A stretch of DNA of 64,000 nucleotides from Paraferrimonas sedimenticola (lineage in GTDB: Bacteria > Pseudomonadota > Gammaproteobacteria > Enterobacterales > Shewanellaceae): NCBI RefSeq assembly GCF_002282855.1, contig NZ_NRIR01000001.1:705308-769307 (forward strand), written 5' to 3'. Below are positions 25,970 to 35,866 of the stretch, piece by piece. The position numbers were made by a program, and so were the translations under genes. The notes under the pieces were generated by a model. It saw only the letters and a list, made by a program, of their open reading frames with translations. It did no database searches and was not told the origin of the DNA. Each line of letters begins with the position of its first letter. Position 1 is the first letter of the stretch.

Positions 25970-27018
25970 AACGTATTAGCTTAACTCTCGCCGCAATCGC
26001 CATGCTGGTGATTGTGATTGTGTGGATGGCCGGTGGGTTTAACGAACAAATCGAGCCAGGCCAACAAGCCGCAGCGCCACTTGATAACAGTGCTGAGACG
26101 CAAACCCTAAGCCCCACCCAGTTACAGGGTTTTGAGGCGGTTGCCGCGAGCTTGGCCGCTGAGCACAACACCGACTTGTCTTCACAAGTGATGGCGCGTA
26201 TCGCCAAGATTCAAGTGCGGGCGGGCGATTCAGTCACAGCAGGCCAAACTCTGATCACTCTAGAGCAAGAGGACAGCCGCTCGGTGTTAGCCCAAGCCGA
26301 AGCTCAGCTAAAAGCCACCCAAGTGCAACGCCAAGATGCTGAGCGTCAAAACCAAAGGGTTAGCGAGTTGGCGGCAAAAGGACTGGCCTCCAAGGCGGAG
26401 CGAGATCGCGCTCAGGCCCAGTTGGACACCCTAACAGCTCAGGTTAAACAGGCGGAACAATCCCTGTCGCAAGCTAAAGCCAACTTGAGCTACCGCCAAA
26501 TTGCCGCGCCTATTGACGGTGTGATTGTGGATCGCTTTGCCGAAGAAGGTGACATGGCCAACCCGGGTAAACCTCTGTTGAGCTTGTACAATCCGCAAGC
26601 CCTGCGAGTGGAGGCCAAAGTGCGTGAAAGCTTGGCAGTAGACCTAGTAGTGGGCCAACAACTAACGGTAGAGATCCCTGCGCTGGAGTTAACTACTACG
26701 GCCTTGATTACCCAAGTGGTACCCGCCGCGGATAGCAACAGTCGCAGCGTTACCATTAAGGCCAAGCTCGAGGCGGCGCCGCAATTGCGCCCAGGTCTTT
26801 ACGCCAGTCTGCAAATCCCTACCGAGACTCGCGATGCCCTGCTGATTGACGATGCTTATCTCGTGCGCCAAGGACAGCTGCAAATGGTTTATGTGAAAAC
26901 CGAGCAGGGCTTAAGTCGTCGCATTGTTGAGCTGAGTCAGGCCAGATACCAGGGCAAACGCGAAATCCTGTCTGGATTGCAAGCTGGTGAGCAACTGGTG
27001 ATGCCCCCAACCCGATAG
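25966..27018 (+). CDS. RND efflux periplasmic adaptor (membrane fusion protein)
   Basis: A 350-residue HlyD/AcrA-type adaptor with one N-terminal anchor (LAAIAMLVIVIVWMAGGF), a lipoyl half-motif VMARIAKIQVRAGDSV, a coiled-coil hairpin at about residues 100-170 rich in Gln, Ala and Glu, and the second half YRQIAAPIDGVIVDRF. It has no lipobox, so it is anchored by the helix. Its ATG overlaps the RND stop by four bases, so expression is coupled. A TolC-type channel must come from elsewhere in the genome. Confidence 0.9.
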   Translation: MKRISLTLAAIAMLVIVIVWMAGGFNEQIEPGQQAAAPLDNSAETQTLSPTQLQGFEAVAASLAAEHNTDLSSQVMARIAKIQVRAGDSVTAGQTLITLEQEDSRSVLAQAEAQLKATQVQRQDAERQNQRVSELAAKGLASKAERDRAQAQLDTLTAQVKQAEQSLSQAKANLSYRQIAAPIDGVIVDRFAEEGDMANPGKPLLSLYNPQALRVEAKVRESLAVDLVVGQQLTVEIPALELTTTALITQVVPAADSNSRSVTIKAKLEAAPQLRPGLYASLQIPTETRDALLIDDAYLVRQGQLQMVYVKTEQGLSRRIVELSQARYQGKREILSGLQAGEQLVMPPTR

Positions 27019-27058
27019 ATAGTCCGCGTTAGCCAAAACTGAGCTATTGAGTAGAAAA

Positions 27059-27095
27059 AACGTCGAGCGCTGTTAAGCCTCGACGTCTTTTATTG
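27059..27095 (+). terminator. Terminator of the RND efflux operon
   Basis: ACGTCGAG and CTCGACGT form an 8-base-pair stem with an 11-base loop, followed by CTTTTATT. An A-run on the left could allow use from the minus strand too. Confidence 0.75.
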
Positions 27096-27165
27096 CTCTG
27101 CGCAAATCTCATTAGAGCAAACAATAGCAACAAGGTAGTGAATTCTATATAAATTGCTACTCTGG

Positions 27166-27765
27166 CTAGGCCAGCATTCCCTCTACTGCCTCGCGAGCGA
27201 TTTGTTTGAGCTGTTCTTGGCTAGCGCCGTTTCGCGCCATAACCGCTAGCCCAAATTGCTGGGTTAACAGGTAGTGTGCCAACGTCTCGGGCTTCTTGTC
27301 GGAGCTTAGATTCTGTTTATCGATTTCATCGGCAAAGAACTGGCTAAAAGATGCTATCGAAGCACTGTTAATCTCAGTGACAGCCTTAGCCGCCTCAGCC
27401 GGCAGACAACTACTACCTGACTCGCAAGTGCTGTTGACCACAAAGCAGCCCAAGGGCAACTCGCTATCGGCAATCGAGCCAATCACAGAGTCCAAAAAAG
27501 CCACCAGCCGCGCTTGCAAGCTGGCCCCTTCGGTTTGCAGATGCAAAGCATGTGGCGAGCCATATTCGTTGACGTACTGATTGATAGCACTCACGAATAG
27601 CGCTTCTTTATTGCCAAACGCCGCGTACAGGCTGGGCTTATTGATACCCATAGCCGCTATCAAGTCACTCAGGGATGTGCCCGAGTAGCCTTTAGACCAA
27701 AACACCTGCAAGGCTTTTTGCAAAGATTCCTCTGCGTCAAACGCTCTGTGTCGACCCGCCGCCAT
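27166..27765 (-). CDS. TetR-family repressor, divergent from an SDR gene
   Basis: The start at ATG 27763-27765, behind GGAGCAC, gives 199 residues. The N-terminal helix-turn-helix reads FWSKGYSGTSLSDLIAAMGINKPSLYAAF, typical of the AcuR/YxaF-like branch of TetR. The C-terminal ligand domain has Cys residues (PLGCFVVNSTCESGSSCLP) often seen in that branch. It faces an SDR oxidoreductase gene with two palindromes between, so it most likely represses both genes until a small reactive or hydrophobic ligand binds. Confidence 0.9.
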   Translation of the reverse strand: MAAGRHRAFDAEESLQKALQVFWSKGYSGTSLSDLIAAMGINKPSLYAAFGNKEALFVSAINQYVNEYGSPHALHLQTEGASLQARLVAFLDSVIGSIADSELPLGCFVVNSTCESGSSCLPAEAAKAVTEINSASIASFSQFFADEIDKQNLSSDKKPETLAHYLLTQQFGLAVMARNGASQEQLKQIAREAVEGMLA

Positions 27766-27798
27766 ATGTGCTCCAAAAAACAATTTCATCCATTAGCT

Positions 27799-27849
27799 TG
27801 ACATTATATACCGCTCGGTACAGAATTCAAATATGTACCGATTGGTACA
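27799..27849. promoter_or_regulatory. Paired TetR operators and overlapping divergent promoters
   Basis: Two perfect palindromes are present: TACCG-CT-CGGTA at 27809-27820 and TGTACC-GATT-GGTACA at 27834-27849, sharing the words TACCG and GGTACA and centred 27 bases apart. For the SDR gene, TTGACA at 27799-27804 and a weak -10 CAGAAT follow at 17 bases. For tetR on the minus strand, a consensus TATAAT lies at 27803-27808 with TTGAAT 16 bases upstream. The operators therefore cover both promoters. Confidence 0.82.
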
Positions 27850-27949
27850 AAATTAGAATCTGACTATCAGATTGTGCGTATCGGAGAGTTAAGCAGTCGA
27901 CGTTGTCCCGTGCTCACAGCCAACAAAATCACAGTATTGGAGAAACGAC

Positions 27950-28705
27950 ATGATTAATTTAGAAGGTAAAGTCGCAGTCATTACCGGCGGTAACAGCGGT
28001 ATGGGTTTCGAAACTGCACGGCAGTTTAAGGCCCTTGGTGCTCGTGTAGTGATTACCGGCAGAAACCAAGACTCACTGCTTAGCGCAGCGCATCAATTGG
28101 GCGTAAGAAGTGTTGTCGCGGATCAATCCAAGTTGGACGACTTGGACAATCTAGTAAATGCAGTTAAACAGCAACACGGCAGCGTCGACATTCTGTTTAT
28201 CAATGCAGGCGTGGCCTCCTTCGCACCGGTGGAGCACACCACAGAAGCCCAGTTTGACAACATCATGGACATCAACTTCAAAGGGGCCTTTTTTACCCTG
28301 CAAAAGTTCTTACCTATCTTGAACGATGGCGCCTCAGTGATAAACCTGTCATCCATCAATGCTTACACTGGGATGCCCAACACCGCGGTTTACGCCGCCA
28401 GTAAAGCGGCACTGAACTCACTAACTCGTACCGCCGCAAGCGAATTGGCACCGCGAAAAATTAGAGTGAATGCGGTTAATCCCGGCCCTATTGAAACAGC
28501 AATCTTTAGCAAGCTTGGTATGCCAGATGAGGCCATTGGTGAGTTCGCTCAAGCGATGCAAAACCGTATACCTCTGAAGCGCTTTGGTAAGCCAGAGGAA
28601 GTCAGTAACTTGGTGGCGTTTCTGGCATCGGATGCGGCCAGTTTTATCTCAGGGGCTGAGTACAACATCGATGGTGCGGTGAACGTTAATCCTCTACTGC
28701 AGTGA
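27950..28705 (+). CDS. Short-chain dehydrogenase/reductase (SDR)
   Basis: A 251-residue classical SDR oxidoreductase. It has the cofactor motif TGGNSGMG at residues 12-19, the NAG motif in LFINAGVASF, the catalytic Ser in INLSSINAYTG, and Tyr148/Lys152 in YAASK. An Arg in TGRN after the second strand suggests NADP(H). The substrate is unknown. With the TetR repressor it forms a two-gene inducible unit, a pattern often seen for detoxification of aldehydes or quinones. Confidence 0.92.
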   Translation: MINLEGKVAVITGGNSGMGFETARQFKALGARVVITGRNQDSLLSAAHQLGVRSVVADQSKLDDLDNLVNAVKQQHGSVDILFINAGVASFAPVEHTTEAQFDNIMDINFKGAFFTLQKFLPILNDGASVINLSSINAYTGMPNTAVYAASKAALNSLTRTAASELAPRKIRVNAVNPGPIETAIFSKLGMPDEAIGEFAQAMQNRIPLKRFGKPEEVSNLVAFLASDAASFISGAEYNIDGAVNVNPLLQ

Positions 28706-28758
28706 TTAACTCGCGAAGGCTATCTGAATGGGTCGAATTGCTTGCTAACTCGAGCCAT

Positions 28759-28792
28759 AAAAAAACGGGATTCTCTTGAATCCCGTTTTTTT
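28759..28792. terminator. Bidirectional terminator between the SDR gene and ychF
   Basis: A perfect stem with arms ACGGGATTC and GAATCCCGT and loop TCTT is flanked by seven A on the left and seven T on the right, serving both convergent genes. Confidence 0.9.
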
Positions 28793-28814
28793 GAGTGTCT
28801 TGTTTGACTACCGC

Positions 28815-29906
28815 TTACACGTTGAAGCGGAAGTGAATCACATCACCATCAGCAACAATGTAGTCTTTACCTTCTAGACGCCACTTACCGGCATCCTTGG
28901 CACCCGACTCGCCGTTGTTATCGATGTAGTCTTGATAACCCACGATCTCAGCGCGAATAAAGCCTTTCTCGAAGTCGGTGTGGATTTTACCCGCAGCTTG
29001 CGGTGCAGTAGCGCCCACAGGGATTGTCCAGGCGCGCACTTCTTTAACACCAGCGGTGAAGTAGGTTTGCAGGTGCAGCAAGTCGTAACCGGCGCGAATC
29101 ACACGGTCAAGACCGGCTTCTTCTAGGCCCATGTCTTCCATGAACTCTTCGCGCTCTTCGTCATCAAGCTCAGCGATTTCCGACTCGATTGAGGCACAAA
29201 CCGCAACGACTACAGCGTTTTCGCCAGCAGCGATTTCACGCACTTTGTCCAACAGCGGGTTATCTTCAAAACCGTCTTCCGCCACGTTGGCGATGTACAT
29301 GGTTGGCTTCATGGTTAGGAAATTGAGGTAGCTAATCGCAGCCAACTCTTCTTTGCTCAGCTCGATGCTGCGCAGCATTTTGGCTTCTTCTAGAACCGGC
29401 AAGAACTTGTTCAGTACTTCGATTTCAAACTTGGCGTCTTTGTCGCCACCTTTGGCGCGCTTGGCTTGACGCTGAATGGCACGCTCACAGGTGTCTAGGT
29501 CAGACAGAGCCAACTCGGTGTTGATCACTTCAATGTCGTCTGCCGGCGATACACTGCCAGCAACGTGCACAACGTTTGGATCGTCAAAGCAGCGAACCAC
29601 GTGACCAATGGCGTCGGTTTCGCGAATATTGGCCAGGAACTGGTTACCCAAACCTTCACCTTTTGACGCACCCGCTACCAATCCGGCGATGTCGACAAAC
29701 TCCATGGTGGTCGGCAATACGCGCTGTGGGTTGACGATGTCCGCCAACTTTTGCAGGCGCAAATCTGGCACAGGAACCACACCAGTGTTGGGTTCGATGG
29801 TACAAAACGGAAAGTTAGCCGCTTCGATACCGGCTTTGGTTAACGCATTAAATAGTGTTGATTTACCGACGTTTGGCAAACCTACGATGCCGCATTTAAA
29901 ACCCAT
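28815..29906 (-). CDS. ychF: Ribosome-binding ATPase YchF (OLA1 family)
   Basis: YchF is an Obg-class NTPase that prefers ATP and binds ribosomes, with a role in stress responses. The 363-residue length equals that of E. coli. Visible motifs are the P-loop [14 protein letters not shown] at residues 8-21, switch region [18 protein letters not shown], an inserted coiled-coil domain, and the C-terminal TGS domain ending with [11 protein letters not shown]. It is ten bases downstream of pth, the widely conserved pth-ychF pair. Confidence 0.97.
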   Translation of the reverse strand: MGFKCGIVGLPNVGKSTLFNALTKAGIEAANFPFCTIEPNTGVVPVPDLRLQKLADIVNPQRVLPTTMEFVDIAGLVAGASKGEGLGNQFLANIRETDAIGHVVRCFDDPNVVHVAGSVSPADDIEVINTELALSDLDTCERAIQRQAKRAKGGDKDAKFEIEVLNKFLPVLEEAKMLRSIELSKEELAAISYLNFLTMKPTMYIANVAEDGFEDNPLLDKVREIAAGENAVVVAVCASIESEIAELDDEEREEFMEDMGLEEAGLDRVIRAGYDLLHLQTYFTAGVKEVRAWTIPVGATAPQAAGKIHTDFEKGFIRAEIVGYQDYIDNNGESGAKDAGKWRLEGKDYIVADGDVIHFRFNV

Positions 29907-29916
29907 GCTAAAACCC

Positions 29917-30513
29917 TTATTTGGTCACTTCGGCCTTGAACGAATGCAATCGATTCATGGCCTTGGTCATATCTAATTTAAACAAAGTATCGGTAGCGCG
30001 CAGCGCTTCGTCTACTGCCTCATCGATGGCTGTTTGCTCGTTGGCTGGCGCCCTGCCGAGCACAAAGCCTGAGACCTGGCGCTTATCGCCAGGGTGGCCG
30101 ATACCAATTCGCAATCGGTAGAAGCCCTTGTCATTGCCCATCTTACTGATGATGTCTTTCAAACCGTTGTGGCCGCCATGACCACCGCCGAGCTTGAAAC
30201 GCGCCACGCCCGGAGGCAAGTCTAGCTCGTCGTGAGCGACGAGAATTTGCTCAGGCGCAATGCGATAAAAATTGGCGAGTGCCGCCACTGACTTGCCGCT
30301 CAAGTTCATAAAAGTGGTTGGGATCAGCAAGCGCACCGGCTTGCCGGCAATATTGGCTTGCGCCGTTAGCCCAAAATACTTGCCATCGGCACGTAGGCTA
30401 GTCCCCGCCAAACGGGCCAGCTCTTCCACGTACCAAGCACCCGCGTTGTGACGGGTTTTGGCGTATTCGCTGCCCGGATTGGCCAGCCCGACAATTAACT
30501 TAATCTCGCTCAT
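29917..30513 (-). CDS. pth: Peptidyl-tRNA hydrolase
   Basis: Pth releases tRNA from prematurely dropped peptidyl-tRNA. Starting at ATG 30511-30513, behind AAAGG, gives 198 residues, near the usual 194; a 31-residue upstream extension lacks family similarity. Motifs include [19 protein letters not shown] with catalytic His22, FMNLSGKSV, and [21 protein letters not shown]. It is the first gene of the pth-ychF operon. Confidence 0.97.
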   Translation of the reverse strand: MSEIKLIVGLANPGSEYAKTRHNAGAWYVEELARLAGTSLRADGKYFGLTAQANIAGKPVRLLIPTTFMNLSGKSVAALANFYRIAPEQILVAHDELDLPPGVARFKLGGGHGGHNGLKDIISKMGNDKGFYRLRIGIGHPGDKRQVSGFVLGRAPANEQTAIDEAVDEALRATDTLFKLDMTKAMNRLHSFKAEVTK

Positions 30514-30640
30514 TAACCTTTGCTCAAGCGCCGCTACAGTTTCACACTGAGACGCGAAGTGGCGGAAAATCGGCGCATCATAGCAAATCGAAGCCCCAAT
30601 CGCCACGCTTGGCGATAAGGGCTAGCGGTTTCCAATTAGG

Positions 30641-32527
30641 TTAGTTGCTCGCTTGGTTATCCTGAGGCTTAACCAATTGCACATCGAGTTGCGCTTTGGC
30701 AAAGTCGGCGGGGACAAAGTCCATACCTGTGGCTTGCTCATACAGCACACCCTTGGCTTTGGCGTATTCGATCATGGACTCATTGTCGACAAATCCAGTA
30801 TCCAGCGCTGGCGCTTGAGCATGCTTAACAAAGGCGTCATAGCCGTCTTTTCCGCCCGCCAAGAAAGTCGAGGTCAACACTGAGTAAACGCGCTCGTCTT
30901 CTAGTGGCAGACAGTCGCCGGGCAGACCTTTCGGGCAGTGCTGAACTTGGGTGATACGCTGTCCTTCAACTAGTCGACCGTCATAGCTCACTGTCATTTT
31001 GGCAGTGATTGGGAAGCCACCGTCACTAACCGCATCCGGATGAGTAGACTGATTAATCACTTGCTCAAGCATTAACTTGATGTGCTCACCTTTAAGTGAA
31101 ACCAAACTCAAGGTACCGCCAAATGGCAGCAAGTTGCCCAATACGTAACCCGCGGTCAGCCCTTGCTCTTGGGCTTGAAGGTGAGCTCGAACCCCACCGC
31201 TATTGAGAATCACCATATCAGCGCTTGGCACCTTCCAAGCGAAGGCATTGGCGACCACAGCACCGCCTTCCGAGCCGCTTCTGGCAAGTGATGCGCCACC
31301 GCGGCCCTTGCCTGGAATGCGCACGTGATCGAGAATGCCTGTGTCGAGAGGGTCGTTCTCATCGTTGATCTGAGCAATTACTTGCTCGGAAAACTGACTT
31401 AAGCTGGGCGCGAGTTGCTCATCGATGATTTGGCGAGACTTAGGATGCTCCTCAACAATGCGCGCTCTTGGGTGCTCGTCCACATAATTCTGCAGCGATT
31501 GCAGCTGGGCCTGGGTCAACTCTGCTTCGCCGGCCTTCGCCTCAAACTGAGCGTCAAACAACAGCTCATTGCCGCCTTGGCAGCCAGCGATATTGCCATC
31601 AATGTCAAAATTCACTTCGACGAGACCCGCGGCGTGGGCGTATTCACCCGCTTGCACCACACAAGTCTGGCCGCCGTCAGGGTTTTGGTGCAATTCAGCG
31701 TAGCCCGGGCCATGCCCCATACCAAACTGGTAGAAATTCCCCATCAGAGTGTGTGTGTGCCCACCAACAATTAAATCAACACCATTGACCGAGCGTGCGA
31801 CGCGTAAATCTCTATCCAGGCCAATGTGGCTTAGCATAATGATGTGGTTGATGCCCTGTGCTTTGAGTTCATCAACCGTGGCCTGGGCCGCGATGACCTC
31901 TTGTTCGAAACTAAGGGCTTCGCCTGGCGAGGCCAGTTCAGGCAAGTCTTGTAACACCAGACCGAAAACCCCCACCTTGTGAGGCCCGTAGCTGCGAACA
32001 ATATAAGGCTTGATGTTGTCGGTCTTGGCCAGCGCCGAATCTGCACCTATGGTCATATTGGCCGCGAGCACAGGAAAGTTCACCCCTTGCACAAAGTCCA
32101 ACAATGGCTCCTCGCCAAGGTCGAACTCGTGGTTGCCAATCACCATGGCATCCAGCCCAAACTCGTTGAGCAGTAATTGATTGCCTAAGCCTTTGTACAA
32201 AGAGAAGTACAAGGTGCCCTGAAACGCATCGCCACCGTGAAGTGCTAAAAAGGGCTTGTCCTGTGCCTCTGCATCACGACGCGCTTGCATCAATGCTTGG
32301 GCCAATCTCGGATAGCCGCCAATCTTGGCCTGTACCGCCAATTGCCCCTCTGGCAACTCTGCCTGCCACTGGTGGGTCATGGGGTCAAAGTGGGAGTGTG
32401 TATCGTTAACATGGGCCACGGTTAAACTCAGTGGCTCGTAACTTTTTGGGGTTTGTTGGCAACCGACCAGACCTATGGTCACCAAAAGGGCGCTAACAAG
32501 CGCCCCCGTCATTCTAAAATTGTTCAC
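30641..32527 (-). CDS. Lipoprotein 5'-nucleotidase (UshA/NutA family)
   Basis: A 628-residue calcineurin-type nucleotidase. The N-terminus has a lipobox (TIGLVGC near residue 23), so it is membrane-anchored like the chloride-dependent NutA of Vibrio rather than soluble like E. coli UshA. Metal-site motifs are HVNDTHSHFD, GNHEFDLGEE and GGHTHT; the C-terminal domain has the substrate-binding VILNSGGVRAHL. It would hydrolyse extracellular nucleotides for uptake of nucleosides and phosphate. The start is GTG at 32527 or ATG at 32512; neither has a strong ribosome site. Confidence 0.9.
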   Translation of the reverse strand: MNNFRMTGALVSALLVTIGLVGCQQTPKSYEPLSLTVAHVNDTHSHFDPMTHQWQAELPEGQLAVQAKIGGYPRLAQALMQARRDAEAQDKPFLALHGGDAFQGTLYFSLYKGLGNQLLLNEFGLDAMVIGNHEFDLGEEPLLDFVQGVNFPVLAANMTIGADSALAKTDNIKPYIVRSYGPHKVGVFGLVLQDLPELASPGEALSFEQEVIAAQATVDELKAQGINHIIMLSHIGLDRDLRVARSVNGVDLIVGGHTHTLMGNFYQFGMGHGPGYAELHQNPDGGQTCVVQAGEYAHAAGLVEVNFDIDGNIAGCQGGNELLFDAQFEAKAGEAELTQAQLQSLQNYVDEHPRARIVEEHPKSRQIIDEQLAPSLSQFSEQVIAQINDENDPLDTGILDHVRIPGKGRGGASLARSGSEGGAVVANAFAWKVPSADMVILNSGGVRAHLQAQEQGLTAGYVLGNLLPFGGTLSLVSLKGEHIKLMLEQVINQSTHPDAVSDGGFPITAKMTVSYDGRLVEGQRITQVQHCPKGLPGDCLPLEDERVYSVLTSTFLAGGKDGYDAFVKHAQAPALDTGFVDNESMIEYAKAKGVLYEQATGMDFVPADFAKAQLDVQLVKPQDNQASN

Positions 32528-32596
32528 TACTAATCATTTCCGAACTTGGTATTTCCCAGCTTGTGTTTCAAAACCAGTTTCCAAAGAGGTTGCCCT

Positions 32597-33769
32597 TTAG
32601 TTTAGCCCCATCGCGTACTTAAGCACCTGTTTTTTAACAGGACCCGAGTGATTGGCCAATTTAAGACCAACATTGCGCAATACCTTAATTGGGGTGATTT
32701 TGTTGCTAAAGGTCGCGTAGAACATGTCCATCGCTGACATCATCAACAAGTTGTCTTTATAACGCTTGCTTTGGTATTGCTGTAACTGTGCCACTGCGCT
32801 CCAGTCTTTGCCTTGCGAGATGGCATCGACCACGGTTTCCAGCAGCGCCGCTACGTCCTTGAAACCTAAGTTAACCCCCTGCCCGGCCAGCGGATTAATG
32901 GTATGCGCGGCATCGCCAATTAACACTAGGTTTTGGTCGACGTATCGCTGAGCGTGACGACGGACCAAAGGGAACTCGCCAAAACCGTCGACACTGAACT
33001 CGCCCAAGCGCTCTGGGAAAGCTTTGCGGATCTCCACCGCCAACTCTTCATTGGTCATTTGACTCAGTTCGGCAATCCGTTCGGCGGCATCGTACCACAC
33101 AAGCGAGCCGTGATTGCCAGTCAGTGGCAAAAAGGCGCGCGGACCGGATGGGAAGAATTGCTGCCAGGTCGTGTCTTGCTGCGGAGCCGCGGTGGTGATA
33201 TTGATCAGCATAGCGTGTTGCTTGTACTCCCAACCACTGATGCCAATACCAGCCCACTGTCGCACTTGCGACATGGCGCCATCGGCACCCACTAACAACT
33301 GGCCACTCACACTATCACCACTGTTCAAGCTCAAATTGATGCGATCGCCGTTTAAAGTAAATTGGCTGATTTGATGCTCGCCAAAAATAGTGACCTTGTC
33401 GTGAGCCTTAAGCGCTTTCCAAAGCGCCAACTGAATCAGGCGATTCTCAATAATATGGCCGAGGTGGCTAGTATTGATTTGGTCGGAGTGGAACTCGGTA
33501 CTAAAGCCTTGTTCTTCCCAAGTTTGCAAACCTTTGTAGGGGCAGGCGCGAGTATCTAACACGTCTTGCCAGACGCCCAGTCGCTCCAATAACTGCTCTG
33601 AAGCCACACTAATGGCAGAAACGCGCAAGTCCATGGGTTGAACCGGGTCGAAAGGTTTCGGAGTCTGTCGCTCAATAATTGCCACAGAAAGTCCGAGCTG
33701 CGCCAACCCTAAACCGGTTGCTGCGCCGACCATGCCACCACCATTTACTACTACATCAAAGGCTTGCAT
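32597..33769 (-). CDS. ubiF: FAD-dependent ubiquinone biosynthesis hydroxylase UbiF
   Basis: A 390-residue flavin monooxygenase of the UbiH/UbiF/UbiI group, acting in aerobic ubiquinone ring hydroxylation. FAD motifs are VNGGGMVGAATGLGLAQLG at the N-terminus, LLVGADGAMSQVR in the middle, and LIGDAAHTINPLAGQGVNLG near residue 275. Family members are hard to tell apart by motif alone; UbiF is chosen because ubiF lies divergent from miaB in E. coli, as here. The product adds the C6 hydroxyl before the final methylation. Confidence 0.88.
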   Translation of the reverse strand: MQAFDVVVNGGGMVGAATGLGLAQLGLSVAIIERQTPKPFDPVQPMDLRVSAISVASEQLLERLGVWQDVLDTRACPYKGLQTWEEQGFSTEFHSDQINTSHLGHIIENRLIQLALWKALKAHDKVTIFGEHQISQFTLNGDRINLSLNSGDSVSGQLLVGADGAMSQVRQWAGIGISGWEYKQHAMLINITTAAPQQDTTWQQFFPSGPRAFLPLTGNHGSLVWYDAAERIAELSQMTNEELAVEIRKAFPERLGEFSVDGFGEFPLVRRHAQRYVDQNLVLIGDAAHTINPLAGQGVNLGFKDVAALLETVVDAISQGKDWSAVAQLQQYQSKRYKDNLLMMSAMDMFYATFSNKITPIKVLRNVGLKLANHSGPVKKQVLKYAMGLN

Positions 33770-33973
33770 CGATTGTCGATTCCCAATTGCTAACTTTTTT
33801 CGAATTTGGCCTCAATTTACCATTTTGTAGCCTGAGAGTCACAGCTGTAAAAGAATGTTTTTGAAACCGCTCTGATACACATTTGTTTACATGCCGTCAC
33901 AACTGTTTTGCATCCTTTCCCTACACTTAAATTGTCTAATGTTTGAAGTCCTAAAACACGCCAGGAGACAGTC

Positions 33974-34321
33974 ATGAAAACTTCAGTAGTTAGAGCGGTT
34001 CCATCAGTGTTGAGTGCGGCGATTTTGAGTCTGGGTCTAGCGTTCACAGCGCAAGCTGAAACCGCCACCCAAGCGCAACCAGAAAACACCATGCCAAGAT
34101 ACATGGTGACCTATCAGCCCGGTTTGGTGGGTGAGCTTCGCAGCGCACACCACTACGAAGTACAAATGGTGCAATACCAAGTGGCCTTAGATGTAATAGA
34201 GCAGGCTCAACAAGGCATTATGTCGTACAAAGACGATTGGCAGGAACAATTGGTAAATCAAGCCCAAACGCAGCTGAATCAAGCGGTTACTAATATTGGA
34301 GCTGCTACCCTTTCTCGGTGA
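33974..34321 (+). CDS. Small exported protein of unknown function
   Basis: A 115-residue protein with a clear signal peptide ending near AQA-E (residue 28). The mature part of about 87 residues is helical and rich in Gln (QMVQYQVALDVIEQAQQG), with no cysteine. A strong AGGAGA ribosome site precedes the ATG, so it is probably translated well. I do not recognise the family. It lies between ubiF and miaB on the miaB strand, where E. coli has no such gene. Confidence 0.7.
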   Translation: MKTSVVRAVPSVLSAAILSLGLAFTAQAETATQAQPENTMPRYMVTYQPGLVGELRSAHHYEVQMVQYQVALDVIEQAQQGIMSYKDDWQEQLVNQAQTQLNQAVTNIGAATLSR

Positions 34322-34417
34322 ATTGGTTAAACTTAGCGCAAATGCTGGCAAGCCAAGGGTATCAGGGGTAAAATATCGCGCTTTTATTTTTACTAACCCC
34401 ACGGAGCTTGCTAGCCG

Positions 34418-35842
34418 ATGAGCAAGAAGTTGCACATTAAAACTTGGGGCTGTCAGATGAACGAGTACGACTCGTCGAAGATGGCCGACCTGCTGGGCGA
34501 TGCCCAAGGCTACACCTTGACCGAGGAAGCCGAGCAGGCTGATATTCTGCTGTTGAACACCTGTTCAATCCGCGAGAAAGCTCAAGAGAAAGTATTCCAC
34601 CAGCTGGGCCGCTGGAAACACCTCAAAGACCACAAGCCGGAGCTTATCATTGGCGTAGGTGGTTGCGTTGCCTCTCAAGAAGGCGCCCACATTCGCGAGC
34701 GCGCCCCGTTCGTTGACATGGTATTCGGCCCTCAGACCCTACACCGTTTGCCTGAAATGATTGAGCAAATTCAAGCGGGCAACAACGCGGTTATCGATAT
34801 TAGCTTTCCAGAAATCGAGAAGTTCGACAGTTTGCCCGAGCCAAAAGCCGAAGGCGCCACTGCCTTTGTTTCTATCATGGAAGGTTGCTCTAAGTACTGT
34901 AGCTTCTGCGTAGTACCATACACTCGTGGCGAAGAAGTTAGCCGTCCGCTAGATGACGTGCTGGTTGAAATTGCTCAACTTGCCGAGCAAGGGGTTCGCG
35001 AAGTTAACCTATTGGGTCAGAACGTGAACGCCTATGCAGGCAAGACACACGACGGTGAGATTTGCCGTTTCGCCGAGCTACTTGAATACGTGGCCGCCAT
35101 CGATGGCATCGACCGTATTCGCTACACCACCAGCCACCCGCTGGAGTTTACTCAAGACATTATCGATGCCTACGCTGAAATTCCTGAGCTTGTGGATTTC
35201 TTGCACCTGCCAGTACAAAGTGGCTCGGATCGCGTGTTGACCATGATGAAGCGCCCGCACACAGCGCTTGAGTATAAGTCGATCATCCGTCGCTTGAAGA
35301 AAGTGCGCCCAAACATGCACATCAGCTCAGACTTTATCGTGGGCTTTCCTGGCGAGACCGACGCGGATTTTGAAGCCACCATGAAGCTGATTGCCGATGT
35401 CGAGTTCGACCAGAGCTTTAGCTTTGTTTACAGCGCGCGCCCTGGTACCCCTGCCGCTGACTTGCCAGATGACGTCACCGAGCAGGCTAAGAAAGATCGC
35501 TTGTATCTGCTACAACAGCGCATCAACCAAAACGCCATGCAATACAGCCGCCGCATGCAAGGCACGGTTCAACGCATATTGGTTGAGGGCCCGTCAAAGA
35601 AAGACATTATGGAGTTGCGCGGTCGTACTGAGAACAACCGAGTGGTTAACTTCGAAGGCAGCCTGGACATGATTGGTCAGTTTGTCGACGTGGAAATCAC
35701 CGAGGTGTTTGCCAATTCACTGCGTGGTACTCTAGTACGCCGTGAAGCTGAGATGGACTTGCGCCGCTCTCTGCGTCCCGCCGAGCTGATTGCCGAGCAC
35801 AACTCGCGCACCAACCACGGTGTGGAAACCTTTACGCCTTAA
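34418..35842 (+). CDS. miaB: tRNA-2-methylthio-N6-dimethylallyladenosine synthase
   Basis: MiaB adds the methylthio group to i6A37 of tRNAs that read UNN codons, using two iron-sulfur clusters. The 474-residue protein equals the E. coli length. Cys ligands of the N-terminal cluster lie in [18 protein letters not shown] and GGCVASQEG; the radical-SAM CxxxCxxC is [10 protein letters not shown]-terminal TRAM domain follows. It starts the miaB-phoH-ybeY-corC-lnt operon; an ACGGAG ribosome site lies upstream. Confidence 0.98.
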   Translation: MSKKLHIKTWGCQMNEYDSSKMADLLGDAQGYTLTEEAEQADILLLNTCSIREKAQEKVFHQLGRWKHLKDHKPELIIGVGGCVASQEGAHIRERAPFVDMVFGPQTLHRLPEMIEQIQAGNNAVIDISFPEIEKFDSLPEPKAEGATAFVSIMEGCSKYCSFCVVPYTRGEEVSRPLDDVLVEIAQLAEQGVREVNLLGQNVNAYAGKTHDGEICRFAELLEYVAAIDGIDRIRYTTSHPLEFTQDIIDAYAEIPELVDFLHLPVQSGSDRVLTMMKRPHTALEYKSIIRRLKKVRPNMHISSDFIVGFPGETDADFEATMKLIADVEFDQSFSFVYSARPGTPAADLPDDVTEQAKKDRLYLLQQRINQNAMQYSRRMQGTVQRILVEGPSKKDIMELRGRTENNRVVNFEGSLDMIGQFVDVEITEVFANSLRGTLVRREAEMDLRRSLRPAELIAEHNSRTNHGVETFTP

Positions 35843-35866
35843 CTTGCACACAAGGAACTCGCCAGT

